Shown piece by piece: positions 29,388-37,019 of a stretch of DNA of 64,000 nucleotides (position 1 is its first letter; each line of letters begins with the position of its first letter). The notes beneath the pieces are model-generated. The model saw only the letters and a program-made list of their open reading frames with translations. It ran no database searches and was not told the origin of the DNA. Position numbers and translations under genes: made by a program. The DNA lies in NCBI RefSeq assembly GCF_016616235.1, contig NZ_CP067100.1, positions 5,391,001 through 5,455,000 on the forward strand, read 5' to 3'. Source of the DNA: Bradyrhizobium diazoefficiens (lineage in GTDB: Bacteria; Pseudomonadota; Alphaproteobacteria; Rhizobiales; Xanthobacteraceae).

Positions 29388-29968
29388 TCCGCCTCTTGTT
29401 CACCATCGTCGCGGGCGTGGTGCTGGGCCTCGTGGTTCATCTCGTCAGCGTGCTGGCGCTGCCGCGGATCGCGACGCAGGACGCCTATTCGCGGCTGACA
29501 CCGATGACCAAGCTCAACGGCGTCACCCAGCTTCCCCTCGCCGATCCGCAGACCTCGCCGATGCCGTTCATGGACCCGGCCTTCGCGATCGCGATCTGCC
29601 GCTACGACCTGTCGAATGGTCCAATCAAGCTGACCGTGCCGGTGAGCCAGGCCTACACCTCGGTGTCGTTCTACACCCGCAACGAGATCGCCTATTACGC
29701 CATCAACGACCGCTCGGCCGGCAAGAAGGTGATCGAGCTCGACCTGATGACCGAGCCGCAGCACAACGAGCTGCCCGAGGACGAAGAGATCACCGCCGCC
29801 GACCGCCTGATCATCGATTCCCCAACGACGACGGGCCTGATCGTGATGAAGGCGCTCGCCGCCGAGCCCGGCCTGATGCCGCAGGCGCAGGCGACGCTTG
29901 CGGCTGCGAGTTGTGGACCGCAGACCGAGCCGCCGGCCAAGGCGGAAGCGCCGCGCGGCCGGCGCTGA
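29384..29968 (+). CDS. DUF1254 domain membrane-anchored protein
   Basis: A 194-residue partner of the preceding gene: N-terminal membrane helix (about 4-25), then a DUF1254 region with PFMDPAFAIAICRYDL and VSQAYTSVSFYTRNEIAYYA. ATG 29384 overlaps the DUF1214 stop (ATGA), so translation is coupled. The C-terminus is basic, PRGRR. The last 31 bases of the gene (29939-29969) recur imperfectly at 32200-32230 at the edge of the accessory block. Confidence 0.87.
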   Translation: MIRLLFTIVAGVVLGLVVHLVSVLALPRIATQDAYSRLTPMTKLNGVTQLPLADPQTSPMPFMDPAFAIAICRYDLSNGPIKLTVPVSQAYTSVSFYTRNEIAYYAINDRSAGKKVIELDLMTEPQHNELPEDEEITAADRLIIDSPTTTGLIVMKALAAEPGLMPQAQATLAAASCGPQTEPPAKAEAPRGRR

Positions 29969-29969
29969 A
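29939..29969 (+). repeat. 3' end of DUF1254 gene, repeated at 32200-32230
   Basis: The 31 bases at the gene end match 32200-32230 at 27 of 31 positions, with the last 18 identical (CGCGCGGCCGGCGCTGAA). The two copies bracket the methyltransferase/ATPase/transposase fragments. Confidence 0.6.
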
Positions 29970-30109
29970 CGCGTGAGGCCGAACAAGATTCCTGAAAAAC
30001 AACCCCATGCACAGTAGAGGGGGCATTAAAATCATTGGCGATTTGAGGCTGCGCCAAGCAGCGCCTCCCGGCCCGAGGCCTCCGTGCTAGAGCGCCGCGC
30101 TGTATAGCT

Positions 30110-30194
30110 TTGACACGTCGGGCAAAACACTGGCATAGTGGCATTATCGAAAAGTTCGTAACGCCCGCGCGGAGCAGTCCGCCGCGGGTTTTTT
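30110..30194 (+). ncRNA. Possible short transcript: promoter-like boxes plus intrinsic terminator (copy A)
   Basis: TTGACA at 30110-30115 and CATAGT at 30134-30139 (18-base spacer) are followed by a GC-rich hairpin CCCGCGCGGA/TCCG-C-CGCGGG (30164-30188) and six T (30189-30194). The terminator is convincing. A small RNA of about 50 nt starting near 30146 is possible but unproven. The hairpin and its flanks recur at 38323-38371. Confidence 0.45.
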
Positions 30195-30671
30195 CATTCG
30201 GAGCAGGGGTTTCGATGGATCAAAGCATCAAGATCGTCTTCGTCGATGACGAAGGCCGCCGATCTAGCCGTACCGGAATTGGATTTGGATCGTTGGCGGG
30301 GCTGAATTTGCGATGCACTCGCCGCCCCGGGGATCGAATCGTCAACATCCCGAAGCGCCGAGGTCGAGCCCATGTGGACCGCCCCCGCAAGAGCGATGCA
30401 AAACGGCGGCAGCGGCTCACATCGCTCTGAAACAGAGCGGCATTTCTAAAAGGACAAAATTGCGATCTTGGTTAACGCAGCAGTCGGGCTTCAGCACCCT
30501 CTTCGCGCCTTACCATATGCGATTTCCGCGCAATAACTGCGCCACCCAAGAACAGAAACTGAACACGGTTGTGAATATCCTCTCATCCCCGCAATCCTTT
30601 GAGCTGTCGAATGAGCGCCTTGCACGCCCTATTGCTCATATCCGACCGTCGTAAAGGAATACTTCGGTGGA
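30195..30671 (+). other. Gene-poor stretch at the left end of the accessory block
   Basis: GC content drops here. An open frame from ATG 30215 (MDQSIKIVFVDDEGRR...) turns into Arg-rich sequence and does not resemble a family; it may be another gene remnant. No convincing intact gene is seen before the methyltransferase fragment. Confidence 0.4.
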
Positions 30672-30914
30672 ATGAAACGACATTTGATGAATATCGCGCC
30701 GGTGATCGCACGCGGAGGCCACTACGCAATGGTCGTAGGTGACCAAGCCTCCTATTTGGGCGCACATGTATCGACCGCCCATCTGCTTGGAAAGATTGCA
30801 AGCGAGGTCGGCTTTTCGGTGGAAGAGATTTTCGTTTGGCGCAAGCGTCGCCCTTCTACTAAATCGAAGATGATTGAAGAACACGCGCTTATCTTGCAGC
30901 GGACAAAGCGATAG
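30672..30914 (+). pseudogene. C-terminal fragment of a DNA methyltransferase
   Basis: The 80 residues MKRHLMNIAPVIARGGHYAM...VVGDQASYLG...FSVEEIFVWRKRRPSTKSKM read like the end of an adenine/cytosine-N4 DNA methyltransferase. They contain the PGG-like strand turn, a GDQ loop and the terminal WRKRR region; the catalytic motif (DPPY type) and SAM-binding motif are missing. The frame is open back to 30615 with methylase-like EYFGG just before the ATG, then closed by a stop. I therefore call it 5'-truncated. Its stop TAG shares one base with the GTG of the ATPase gene (TAGTG), so the two were a coupled pair. Lower GC than the rest of the window suggests transfer. Confidence 0.6.
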
Positions 30915-32072
30915 TGCCAAAGATCAAAGTTCATGAGCGCGCCCTTGCGCATCTCAGTCGCGGCCTGTACCGGTCTCCCGCGAGTGCATTGCGTGAACTT
31001 GTCAGCAACGCGTGGGACGCCAATGCGACCACCGTCGAAATCAACACAAACTATCCAAACTTCTTTCAATTGTCTGTTCGAGACAATGGCGACGGATTTA
31101 GTCGCGAAGAATTCGAACGGATGATGAAGGGAGGTATTGGCAACAGCACCAAGCGCATCGATCACCGGCATCTTAAATTTGATCGCCCACTGATTGGTAG
31201 GCTGGGCATCGGCATGCTCGGCATAGCGCAAATCTGTGGCTCGTTCGAAGTTCGAAGCCAACCAAAAACGGGCACCGGCTTTCGCGCGAAGGTGCATCTT
31301 TACGATGGTGCGAAGTCTAAATGGGATGATGCGAACTCTGGCCTCCTGCATGACGCAACTTCGGAGGTGGAAGGCGGCGAAAGTGTGCCCGACAAGATAA
31401 TCGATATCGGCACGTACGACGTTTGGGATCTGGACGAAACCATGTCCCAGGGCACTCGCATCTTGACTAGCGACGTCACGCCCACCTTCACGCAAGCATT
31501 CCAAATTTCGCTCAAACTACCTAATTACAAGAACGTACCACTGGATTGGAAACGCGCGGTAACCAAGGTCCTCAACTCGGCCGCGTCGCTCCAATTGCTC
31601 GGAGATTATTGGCGCCTGCTCTGGGAGTTGGCGGCTTCCTGTCCGGTCCCCTACCTAGCCGAGGATGCGCTGCCGCGTGGCTTGGTCCGGGAGAAAAATG
31701 AAGAACTCACCAAACATAACTTCTCCCTCATCGTTGACGGCCGCAATCTGTTCAAGCCGGTTTTCCTAAAACAGAACCCGGGTGGCTACACAGTTCATCG
31801 TTTCGAACGAAGCACTCTGCGCGTATATGCTTCACATGGTGATGACGTTGAGGCGCCAAAATCCATCTTTCGACAAACGAGCTCCGGGCGCGCAGCTTCC
31901 TGCCGCCGTTGTCGGAGAGCGCCTGAATGCGCTGAAAGTACTTTTCGAAAGCGACGTTATAAGAGTTGAGGAGAAAGTTCACGGAGCAGCGGAGGACGCC
32001 TTAAAAATTGACTTGGAAGATTTGCTGAAGCACCGGCAGAAATACTATCCGGACATTGTCGCCGGAGCGTAG
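30914..32072 (+). pseudogene. GHKL (MORC/Hsp90-like) ATPase with disrupted C-terminus
   Basis: From GTG 30914 an ATP-binding domain is intact: N box ELVSNAWDANAT (about 28-39), DNGDGF (near 58), GRLGIGMLG (near 96). The frame ends at 31969 after 351 residues, but beyond about residue 300 the sequence turns into Arg/Cys-rich nonsense. The frame shifted by one (to 32072) instead reads sensible protein, including VVGERLNALKVLFESDVIRV and LEDLLKHRQKYYPDIV. I infer a frameshift or internal deletion near 31830-31870. Stand-alone ATPases of this class beside a DNA methyltransferase are often phage-defence or restriction components (inference). AT-rich relative to neighbours. Confidence 0.55.
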
Positions 32073-32073
32073 C

Positions 32074-32172
32074 GCGCTTGCCGAGAAGCTGACAAAGAAG
32101 GAGGAGTTTGCTGTCCTCTAGAAGCAAATGCTTACTTCACCCGAGCATCAGATCTCCCTACCCGATCCCGAC
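32074..32172 (+). mobile_element. Transposase remnant (IS1182-like)
   Basis: About 33 codons in one frame read ALAEKLTKKEEFAVL, a TAG stop, then KQMLTSPEHQISLPDPDS. The LTSP-x-x-QISL-x-DPDS phrase resembles the linker before the catalytic core of IS1182-type DDE transposases. The stop and abrupt loss of similarity show it is a scrap; no terminal repeats were found. Confidence 0.45.
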
Positions 32173-32199
32173 AGCAGCGCCGCGGACGCAAGCGCCCGT

Positions 32200-32230
32200 A
32201 GGGCCGAGGCGTCGCGCGGCCGGCGCTGAA
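32200..32230 (+). repeat. Second copy of the DUF1254 gene 3' end
   Basis: 27 of 31 bases match 29939-29969, including the stop codon. It encodes ...SRGRR-stop in the same register as the gene end ...PRGRR-stop. Probably a leftover of a diverged second copy, or a recombination junction. Confidence 0.55.
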
Positions 32231-32278
32231 GCGGGGGCGCTTCAACGAACTGCGAATACGAAAGCGTGAAACAACAGC

Positions 32279-32634
32279 TTTGGTTATGTGAAGACGCAGA
32301 CAAGCTCCGGCGGAGCCTATGGTCCCGACGACTACTTCATCACGGCTTCGGCGCAGCGCGAGGATGGCTATCGCGAGCACAGCAGAACCGAGACGGAACG
32401 GCTCAACGCGAATTTCGGTTATCAGTTTTCGCCGGATGCGGAGACACGTTTCTACATCAACGCGGGCCGGTGGCGCGCGGAGATACCCGGCGAAGTCACC
32501 AAAAGAGCAACTCTCACCAATCCACAGGCTGCTAACCCGACGTTTGTGCTGCAAAACCAGCAACGCAACATCGACACGATTCGACTGGCGAACAAAGACG
32601 AGCCTGCGTTTCGACGAGACCACCGTGGAGCTGG
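32279..32634 (+). pseudogene. TonB-dependent receptor fragment
   Basis: About 105 codons from FGYVKTQTSSGGAYGPDDYF through FGYQFSPDAETRFYINAGRW to QQRNIDTIRLANK resemble beta-barrel strands of a TonB-dependent outer-membrane receptor. Near 32595 the frame shifts by one and continues TSLRFDETTVELD. There is no signal peptide, plug domain or C-terminal strand. It is joined at about 32635 to a piece of a copper-uptake protein gene. Confidence 0.6.
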
Positions 32635-32816
32635 ACACAAGACGACATGGGCGGTCGCGCGTTCCTGCGGCGCAAGGGCGGCGAATGGGCCGTCGTGCTC
32701 TGTAGCGGCGACGCCCTGAAAGCGGCTGACGCTTTGACGAGAGCCGCCGTTCCGCTAGCGACGGCGAGCGAACTCGAGAAGGCGCTCGCCAGCGCCGAAG
32801 CCAGGCTCGACCGGAA
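32632..32816 (+). pseudogene. Fragment of copper uptake system-associated protein
   Basis: In the frame of ATG 32647 the sequence reads WTQDDMGGRAFLRRKGGEWA then VVLCSGDALKAADALTRAAV. This is the C-terminal half of the small protein annotated as copper uptake system-associated in many alphaproteobacteria. The N-terminal half is missing and the end runs into the next fragment. It is transcribed in the same direction as both neighbouring fragments. Confidence 0.55.
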
Positions 32817-32966
32817 GATCCGGTGCCGAGCGCGATGCTCTATTTCCCGGTGGTGCAGGAGTGCGAAAGCAGCGTGAACCGCTGGATCGAGATTCCCGAG
32901 GGAGGAAAGTCGTCGGCCGACTACAAGGAGCCGGCGCCGGGCGTGAAGCTGCTGCCGAAGCAATAG
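32814..32966 (+). pseudogene. C-terminal fragment of YcnI-like (DUF1775) copper protein
   Basis: Fifty codons, EDPVPSAMLYFPVVQECESS followed by VNRWIEIPEGGKS and KEPAPGVKLLPKQ, match the end of the YcnI/DUF1775 family, whose members are secreted copper-binding proteins. No start codon, signal peptide or N-terminal His is present. The fragment overlaps the preceding one at their junction. Confidence 0.6.
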
Positions 32967-32988
32967 GTCTCTAGCCGCGGAGCAGCAC

Positions 32989-34209
32989 TCAGTTTGAAAT
33001 TATGCTGGATCGCCGCTTTCCGGGCTGGGCCATCCGGGACCAGAGCAGCGCGAGCGGTCCCACCGCAATTCCGGCCGCGAGGACGATGAATGCGAGCAGC
33101 CAGCCCGTCGCACTCTGCGGACCGCCGGCCATGTCGAGCGCGGCGCCGGTCCCCCACGCGCCGAGTGCTGACAGACCAAAGCCCACCGTGGAGTGCAGAG
33201 CAAGCGTCGCGCCGCGATGTTCGGAGGTTGCGGCCGCCGACATGCCCGCTGTCAGCGCGCCTGAATCCGCCGGCACCGTCAGGCCATAGACGAGCAGCAG
33301 CAGCGCGAGCATCCACCCGGGTGCCGTGGAGTTGAGCCCGATGACGAGCGCAACGCAGGCCGATGCGATCATCACAACCGTGATCGCGCGATGCCGGCCG
33401 AATTTCAGCGCGGCTTCGTTGCCGAGGATGCTTGCGGGCATCGAGATCACCGCGAAGCAGAAACTCAGCGCAACGGGGCTCAACCATGAGGGCGCACCTT
33501 GATGAGCGACGACGAACGTCCAGAACCCCACCAGCCAGGTGCGGATGCCGTAGAGCTCGAAGCAGTGGGCGCCGTAGCCGAGGATGTAGCCGAGCGCTTC
33601 ACGATTCGCGAAAACTGGCGTGAAGTTCAACAATCGTCCCGCCTTCGGAGCAGGCTGCTGCCCTTTCATCAAGAGACACGCGACCACCATCGCCACGGGA
33701 CCAAAGCCTGTGACGAGAAAAGCAGCCCGCCACCCCCAGCGGTCTGCGACAATCTGGGCCACCAGGAACGAGACGCCGACACCGAGCGAGAAGCTCGACG
33801 TGTAGAGAGTGACGGCCCGCGATGTGTCGCCGGCGGGAAGCCGGTCGGTCAGCGCCTTCAGGCCGGGCATGTAGGCGCCGGCGAATCCAACTCCTGCAAG
33901 CGACCAGATCGCGGTGCCCGACCAGAACCCTTGGGCGAAGATGCCGAACGCTGCGGTCGCCAGCCCACTGACGATCGAGCCCCAGAGCAGGACAAGCCGG
34001 GCATCGATCCGGTCGGTCAACGTCGTCAGCACGGGCACTGCCAGCATGTAGCCGAACGCATAACCACTTGCCATCAGGCCGCCTTCAGCCGCGGAAAGTC
34101 CCCAGGCCGGCATCAGGTGCTGCGCCAGATTTGCAGACAGCGTCACATGCGGCAGCAGGTTGCCAATCTGCCCGATGCACATCGCCGCAATGAGCGACCG
34201 ATTGTTCAA
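32989..34209 (-). CDS. MFS transporter (DHA1-like), last gene of the arsenic-side operon
   Basis: Inner-membrane transporter of about 406 residues with 12 predicted helices. Motif A-like TLTDRIDARLVL follows helix 2, and LKALTDRLP lies in the first half. No ATG gives the full first helix: TTG 34209 (MNNRSLIAAMCIG), with AAGG eight bases upstream, is the best start, directly after the stop (34211) of a broken MFS gene. It is on the same strand as the FAD oxidoreductase gene, so it may be cotranscribed with the arsenic genes. Substrate unknown; an organoarsenical or arsenite role is only a guess from context. Confidence 0.82.
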   Translation of the reverse strand: MNNRSLIAAMCIGQIGNLLPHVTLSANLAQHLMPAWGLSAAEGGLMASGYAFGYMLAVPVLTTLTDRIDARLVLLWGSIVSGLATAAFGIFAQGFWSGTAIWSLAGVGFAGAYMPGLKALTDRLPAGDTSRAVTLYTSSFSLGVGVSFLVAQIVADRWGWRAAFLVTGFGPVAMVVACLLMKGQQPAPKAGRLLNFTPVFANREALGYILGYGAHCFELYGIRTWLVGFWTFVVAHQGAPSWLSPVALSFCFAVISMPASILGNEAALKFGRHRAITVVMIASACVALVIGLNSTAPGWMLALLLLVYGLTVPADSGALTAGMSAAATSEHRGATLALHSTVGFGLSALGAWGTGAALDMAGGPQSATGWLLAFIVLAAGIAVGPLALLWSRMAQPGKRRSSIISN

Positions 34210-34210
34210 G

Positions 34211-34785
34211 TTACGAACCTTGTCCTCCCATCTGGACAGGTGCTGGTGATGGCGAACCCGCATGAAGCAGAAGGAGTGCGAAGAAAGCGGAGATCGAAGC
34301 GAGCGCGCTGATCCAGAGCGCTCCACGCCTGATGTGCTCTACCATCAGCCCCGGCAGTAGCGGCGCGGCTGCACCCGTCAGCCGCGACGGCAGTGAAATC
34401 ATGCCCACGCGTTGGCCGAAACCCACCGGCCCGAACAATGCCAGTGGCAGCGTGCCACGCGCGATCGTGATGATGCCATTGCCGGCTCCGTAGAGGACCG
34501 CGAAAACCGGCGCAAAGAATGAACCTCCTGCGATCAAGATAACAACGCCGATCGGATTCATGAGCATGGCGAGCCTTGCCGACAACAACGGGTGGAACTG
34601 GTTCGAGCAGACGCGCGCCGACCTGGGCCGGGCCGACGAGTGTTCCTGCGAGCAAGGCCTGAGCTGGCGTCGCTCCAAACGCGACCAGCATCGAAGGCAG
34701 AATGGCCGAGACGCCGGAGCTGACGAAGCTTGCCGCCGCAAACATGTAGGCCAGCCAGTCGCCCGGCCCTGAGGAGCCTGGTTCA
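34211..34785 (-). pseudogene. Frameshifted, 5'-truncated MFS transporter gene
   Basis: One frame gives GDWLAYMFAAASFVSSGVSA and LVAFGATPAQALLAGTLVGP down to about 34600. The next frame continues MLMNPIGVVILIAGGSFFAP, YGAGNGIITIARGTLPLALF and the final helices, to a stop at 34211. Together these are the C-terminal half of an MFS transporter split by one frameshift. The N-terminal half is absent because the upstream gene occupies that DNA. Confidence 0.65.
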
Positions 34786-36156
34786 TGAACAACCGCACCC
34801 CGAAGCGTCGGCCTTCTTGGCTGGTTCATCGGCGGCGCAGCAAGCCGAAGCCTCTTGTTTCGCCGGCCCGCCGCAACATCCCGATACAGGCCCGGCGGAC
34901 TCGACACCACCACGCGTGCAAACGCCAGTCTCCGGCAGCACAAGTTCGACTCTCGCTGCGGCCTTCTTGTCGCCGGCGATGTCGGCTGCGATCGAGCGGA
35001 CCTGTTCATAGCCCGTCATCATCAGGAAGGTCGGCGCGCGGCCGTACGACTTCATACCGGCCAAGTAGAAGCCCGGCTCGTCGTGCGACAGCTCGCGTGC
35101 GCCATGCGGGCGCACGGTGCCGCAGCTGTGCTCGTTGGGATCGATGAGCGGCGCCAGCACGACCGGCGCCTCGATGGCTGGGTCTAGCCGCAGGCGCAGC
35201 TCGGACAGGAACGAAAAGTCGGGACGGAAGCCCGTCGACACAATCAGTTCGTCCACGACCACGCTTCGGACACCGCAGCAGGCGCCGGCCGAAACCTTCA
35301 GACGGCCTTCGAACTCGGAGAGATGCGTGACGCCAAATTCGGTCTCAACCCTGATCCTCCCGGAGGTCACGAGCGCCGCGAAGGCACTCCCAAGCTCGCC
35401 GCGTGCAGCAAGCTTGTCGTTGCGCCCCCCGCCGAAAGCTTTTGCCGGATCAGCGCCGCGCAACAGCCAGACGGCCTGCGTTCCCGCCACCTCATCGCCA
35501 AGGCTTGCGAGATCGATCAACGTGCCAACCGCGGAATGGCCGGCGCCGAGCACAGCAACAGTCTTTCCTGCATATCTGAAACGATCAGCCCTCCGCACGT
35601 CGGGCATGCCATAGGCGACGCGGTCAGCGCGCTCCGCTTCGCCGATCGCCGGCAGGCCGTTGCTGCCGGCCGGATTGGGAGAGAACCACGTGCCTGACGT
35701 ATCGATCACGGCATCAGCGCGCAGGACCTCAGGCCCCCTGCCGTTCTGGTAGCGGATTTCAAAAGGCGCCTGCTCTCTGCCCTTGGTCTTAGCCTTGTCG
35801 AAGCCGACCCGGCTGATCGCCGAGACGCGGCTGGAGGTCCGGATCGCATCGCGCAGCAGCGTTCTGGTTGCAAGAGGCGTCAGATACCGGTCGAGCAGTT
35901 CCCCGCCGGTCGGATAGGCCTGAGGGTCCGGTGAATTCCAACCCGTTGGCGCGAGCAGTCGCGCCGCTGCCTTATCGATATTGTACTCCCATGGCGAGAA
36001 GAGCTGAACGTGCTGCCACTGCCGGACGGCATGGCCTGCTTCGGGACCGGCCTCCAGCACCAGAGGGGACATCCCGCGTTCAAGCACATGTGCGGCCGCA
36101 GCGAGGCCGACGGGCCCTGCACCGACGATGGCAACCACCTTCTTTTCACCGCCCAC
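34783..36156 (-). CDS. FAD-dependent oxidoreductase with cysteine-rich tail (ArsO-like)
   Basis: A 457-residue flavoprotein monooxygenase-like enzyme with two Rossmann motifs: VGAGPVGLAAA (about 11-21) for FAD and VLGAGHSAVG (near 203) for NAD(P)H. The body contains STGFRPDFSFL. The last 35 residues hold paired cysteines (GCCGGPA, ACCAADEPA) and end GCGCS. That tail looks like a soft-metal or As(III) binding extension (inference). The gene is near two arsR genes and on the same strand as one of them, 50 bases downstream. Flavin oxidoreductases of this kind occur in ars operons, where ArsO-type names are used; the substrate is not proven. Confidence 0.8.
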   Translation of the reverse strand: MGGEKKVVAIVGAGPVGLAAAAHVLERGMSPLVLEAGPEAGHAVRQWQHVQLFSPWEYNIDKAAARLLAPTGWNSPDPQAYPTGGELLDRYLTPLATRTLLRDAIRTSSRVSAISRVGFDKAKTKGREQAPFEIRYQNGRGPEVLRADAVIDTSGTWFSPNPAGSNGLPAIGEAERADRVAYGMPDVRRADRFRYAGKTVAVLGAGHSAVGTLIDLASLGDEVAGTQAVWLLRGADPAKAFGGGRNDKLAARGELGSAFAALVTSGRIRVETEFGVTHLSEFEGRLKVSAGACCGVRSVVVDELIVSTGFRPDFSFLSELRLRLDPAIEAPVVLAPLIDPNEHSCGTVRPHGARELSHDEPGFYLAGMKSYGRAPTFLMMTGYEQVRSIAADIAGDKKAAARVELVLPETGVCTRGGVESAGPVSGCCGGPAKQEASACCAADEPAKKADASGCGCS

Positions 36157-36206
36157 CGGGCTTCTCCTATGTTTCTAGAACCACCGAATAAATCGCCACA
36201 AAAAAG

Positions 36207-36524
36207 TCAAGCCGCCGTCTTGGCGCCGTTGCACCCGACTTCGTCCGCGCAGCACTCCGCCGCGAGGAAATCAACGAGGCCCCGCATCGTGTCGTAATTG
36301 GCGTGACAGACGAGCGTCGTGGATTCGCGGACCTGACTGACGAGCCCGACCGAAACCAGAGACTTGATGTGATGGGACAGCGTCGATGCGGGTATTTTCA
36401 GCTTTTCCTGCAAGCGGCCGACTGCCATGCCCGGCCGTCCGGCCCGGACCAGGGCGCGATAGATTTTCAACCGGGTGGGATTGCCCAGCGCTTCGAGGCG
36501 TGCTGCTGCGTCGTCGATCTTCAT
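36207..36524 (-). CDS. arsR: ArsR-family repressor (first copy)
   Basis: Winged-helix metalloregulator of 105 residues. The recognition helix region IPASTLSHHIKSLVSVGLV and a wing follow an N-terminal helix LEALGNPTRLKIYRAL. The C-terminus carries AECCADEVGC, a vicinal Cys pair plus a further Cys, plausible As(III) ligands; there is no ELCVCDL-type site in helix 3. It is divergent from the second arsR over a 132-base region with two inverted repeats and heads the FAD oxidoreductase genes. Confidence 0.9.
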   Translation of the reverse strand: MKIDDAAARLEALGNPTRLKIYRALVRAGRPGMAVGRLQEKLKIPASTLSHHIKSLVSVGLVSQVRESTTLVCHANYDTMRGLVDFLAAECCADEVGCNGAKTAA

Positions 36525-36564
36525 GGGGGATGGTTATCGTCCAGGTCGCGGCTGCAGTCAACGA

Positions 36565-36586
36565 TATTTCTGGAATGTTCGAAATA
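36565..36586. promoter_or_regulatory. Candidate ArsR operator for the leftward genes
   Basis: Inverted repeat TATTTC (36565-36570) and GAAATA (36581-36586) with a 10-base centre, 41 bases upstream of the leftward arsR start. AT-rich against a GC-rich background. Position fits autorepression. Confidence 0.4.
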
Positions 36587-36638
36587 ACGGAGGCCAACCT
36601 GCCGCCTGGCGAATCTCCGATTGACGCGCTCCCAATAA

Positions 36639-36662
36639 TTCCATAAATCTGGATATATGGAA
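36639..36662. promoter_or_regulatory. Candidate ArsR operator overlapping the start of the rightward arsR
   Basis: Inverted repeat TTCCATA (36639-36645) and TATGGAA (36656-36662) spans the ATG at 36657. A TTGACG box at 36621-36626 lies 17 bases before TAAATC (36644-36649), which would place transcription start at or next to the ATG. No ribosome binding site is seen, so the mRNA may be leaderless. Confidence 0.4.
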
Positions 36663-37019
36663 ACTGAAGAAGCCGTCCTCGCGCTCGCCGCCCTGTCCCA
36701 ATCGACCCGCCTGGAAGCGTTCCGGGCGCTGGTGAGGCACGAGCCGCGCGGCCTTGCGGCCGGCGATCTCGCGCGTCAGTTGGAGGTCCCGCCGAACACG
36801 CTCTCGGCCCATCTGTCGATCCTGACGCGCGCGCGCCTCGTGACCTCCGAACGGCGCAGCCGTTCGGTCGTCTACCGCGCCAACCTCGCCGAATTCCGCG
36901 ACATTGCGGTTTTCCTGCTGCGCGATTGCTGTGGTGGAAGACCCGAAGTCTGCGAACCTGTCGTGGAGAGCCTCCAGGCCTGTTGCTCTCCAAAACGAAG
37001 GGAGCGAAGCCGTGCCTGA
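36657..37019 (+). CDS. arsR: ArsR-family repressor (second copy)
   Basis: Winged-helix regulator of 120 residues: ALSQSTRLEAFRALV, then VPPNTLSAHLSILTRARLV as the DNA-reading region. The C-terminal part has LLRDCCGGRPEVC and LQACCSPK, two CC pairs that could bind arsenite. It starts the rightward set arsR, arsC remnant, aquaglyceroporin, arsC. Its stop lies inside the arsC remnant (8-base overlap). The start ATG 36657 lies inside an inverted repeat. Confidence 0.9.
   Translation: METEEAVLALAALSQSTRLEAFRALVRHEPRGLAAGDLARQLEVPPNTLSAHLSILTRARLVTSERRSRSVVYRANLAEFRDIAVFLLRDCCGGRPEVCEPVVESLQACCSPKRRERSRA

Noticed and set aside
30215..30430. Possible gene MDQSIKIVFVDDEGRR...
   Set aside because: After about 28 residues it becomes Arg-rich and resembles nothing known; too weak to call beyond a possible remnant.
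32989..34326. Longer N-terminus for the MFS gene starting at 34326
   Set aside because: The extra 39 residues overlap the end of the broken MFS gene in another frame and are not hydrophobic or conserved-looking; TTG 34209 fits the first helix better.
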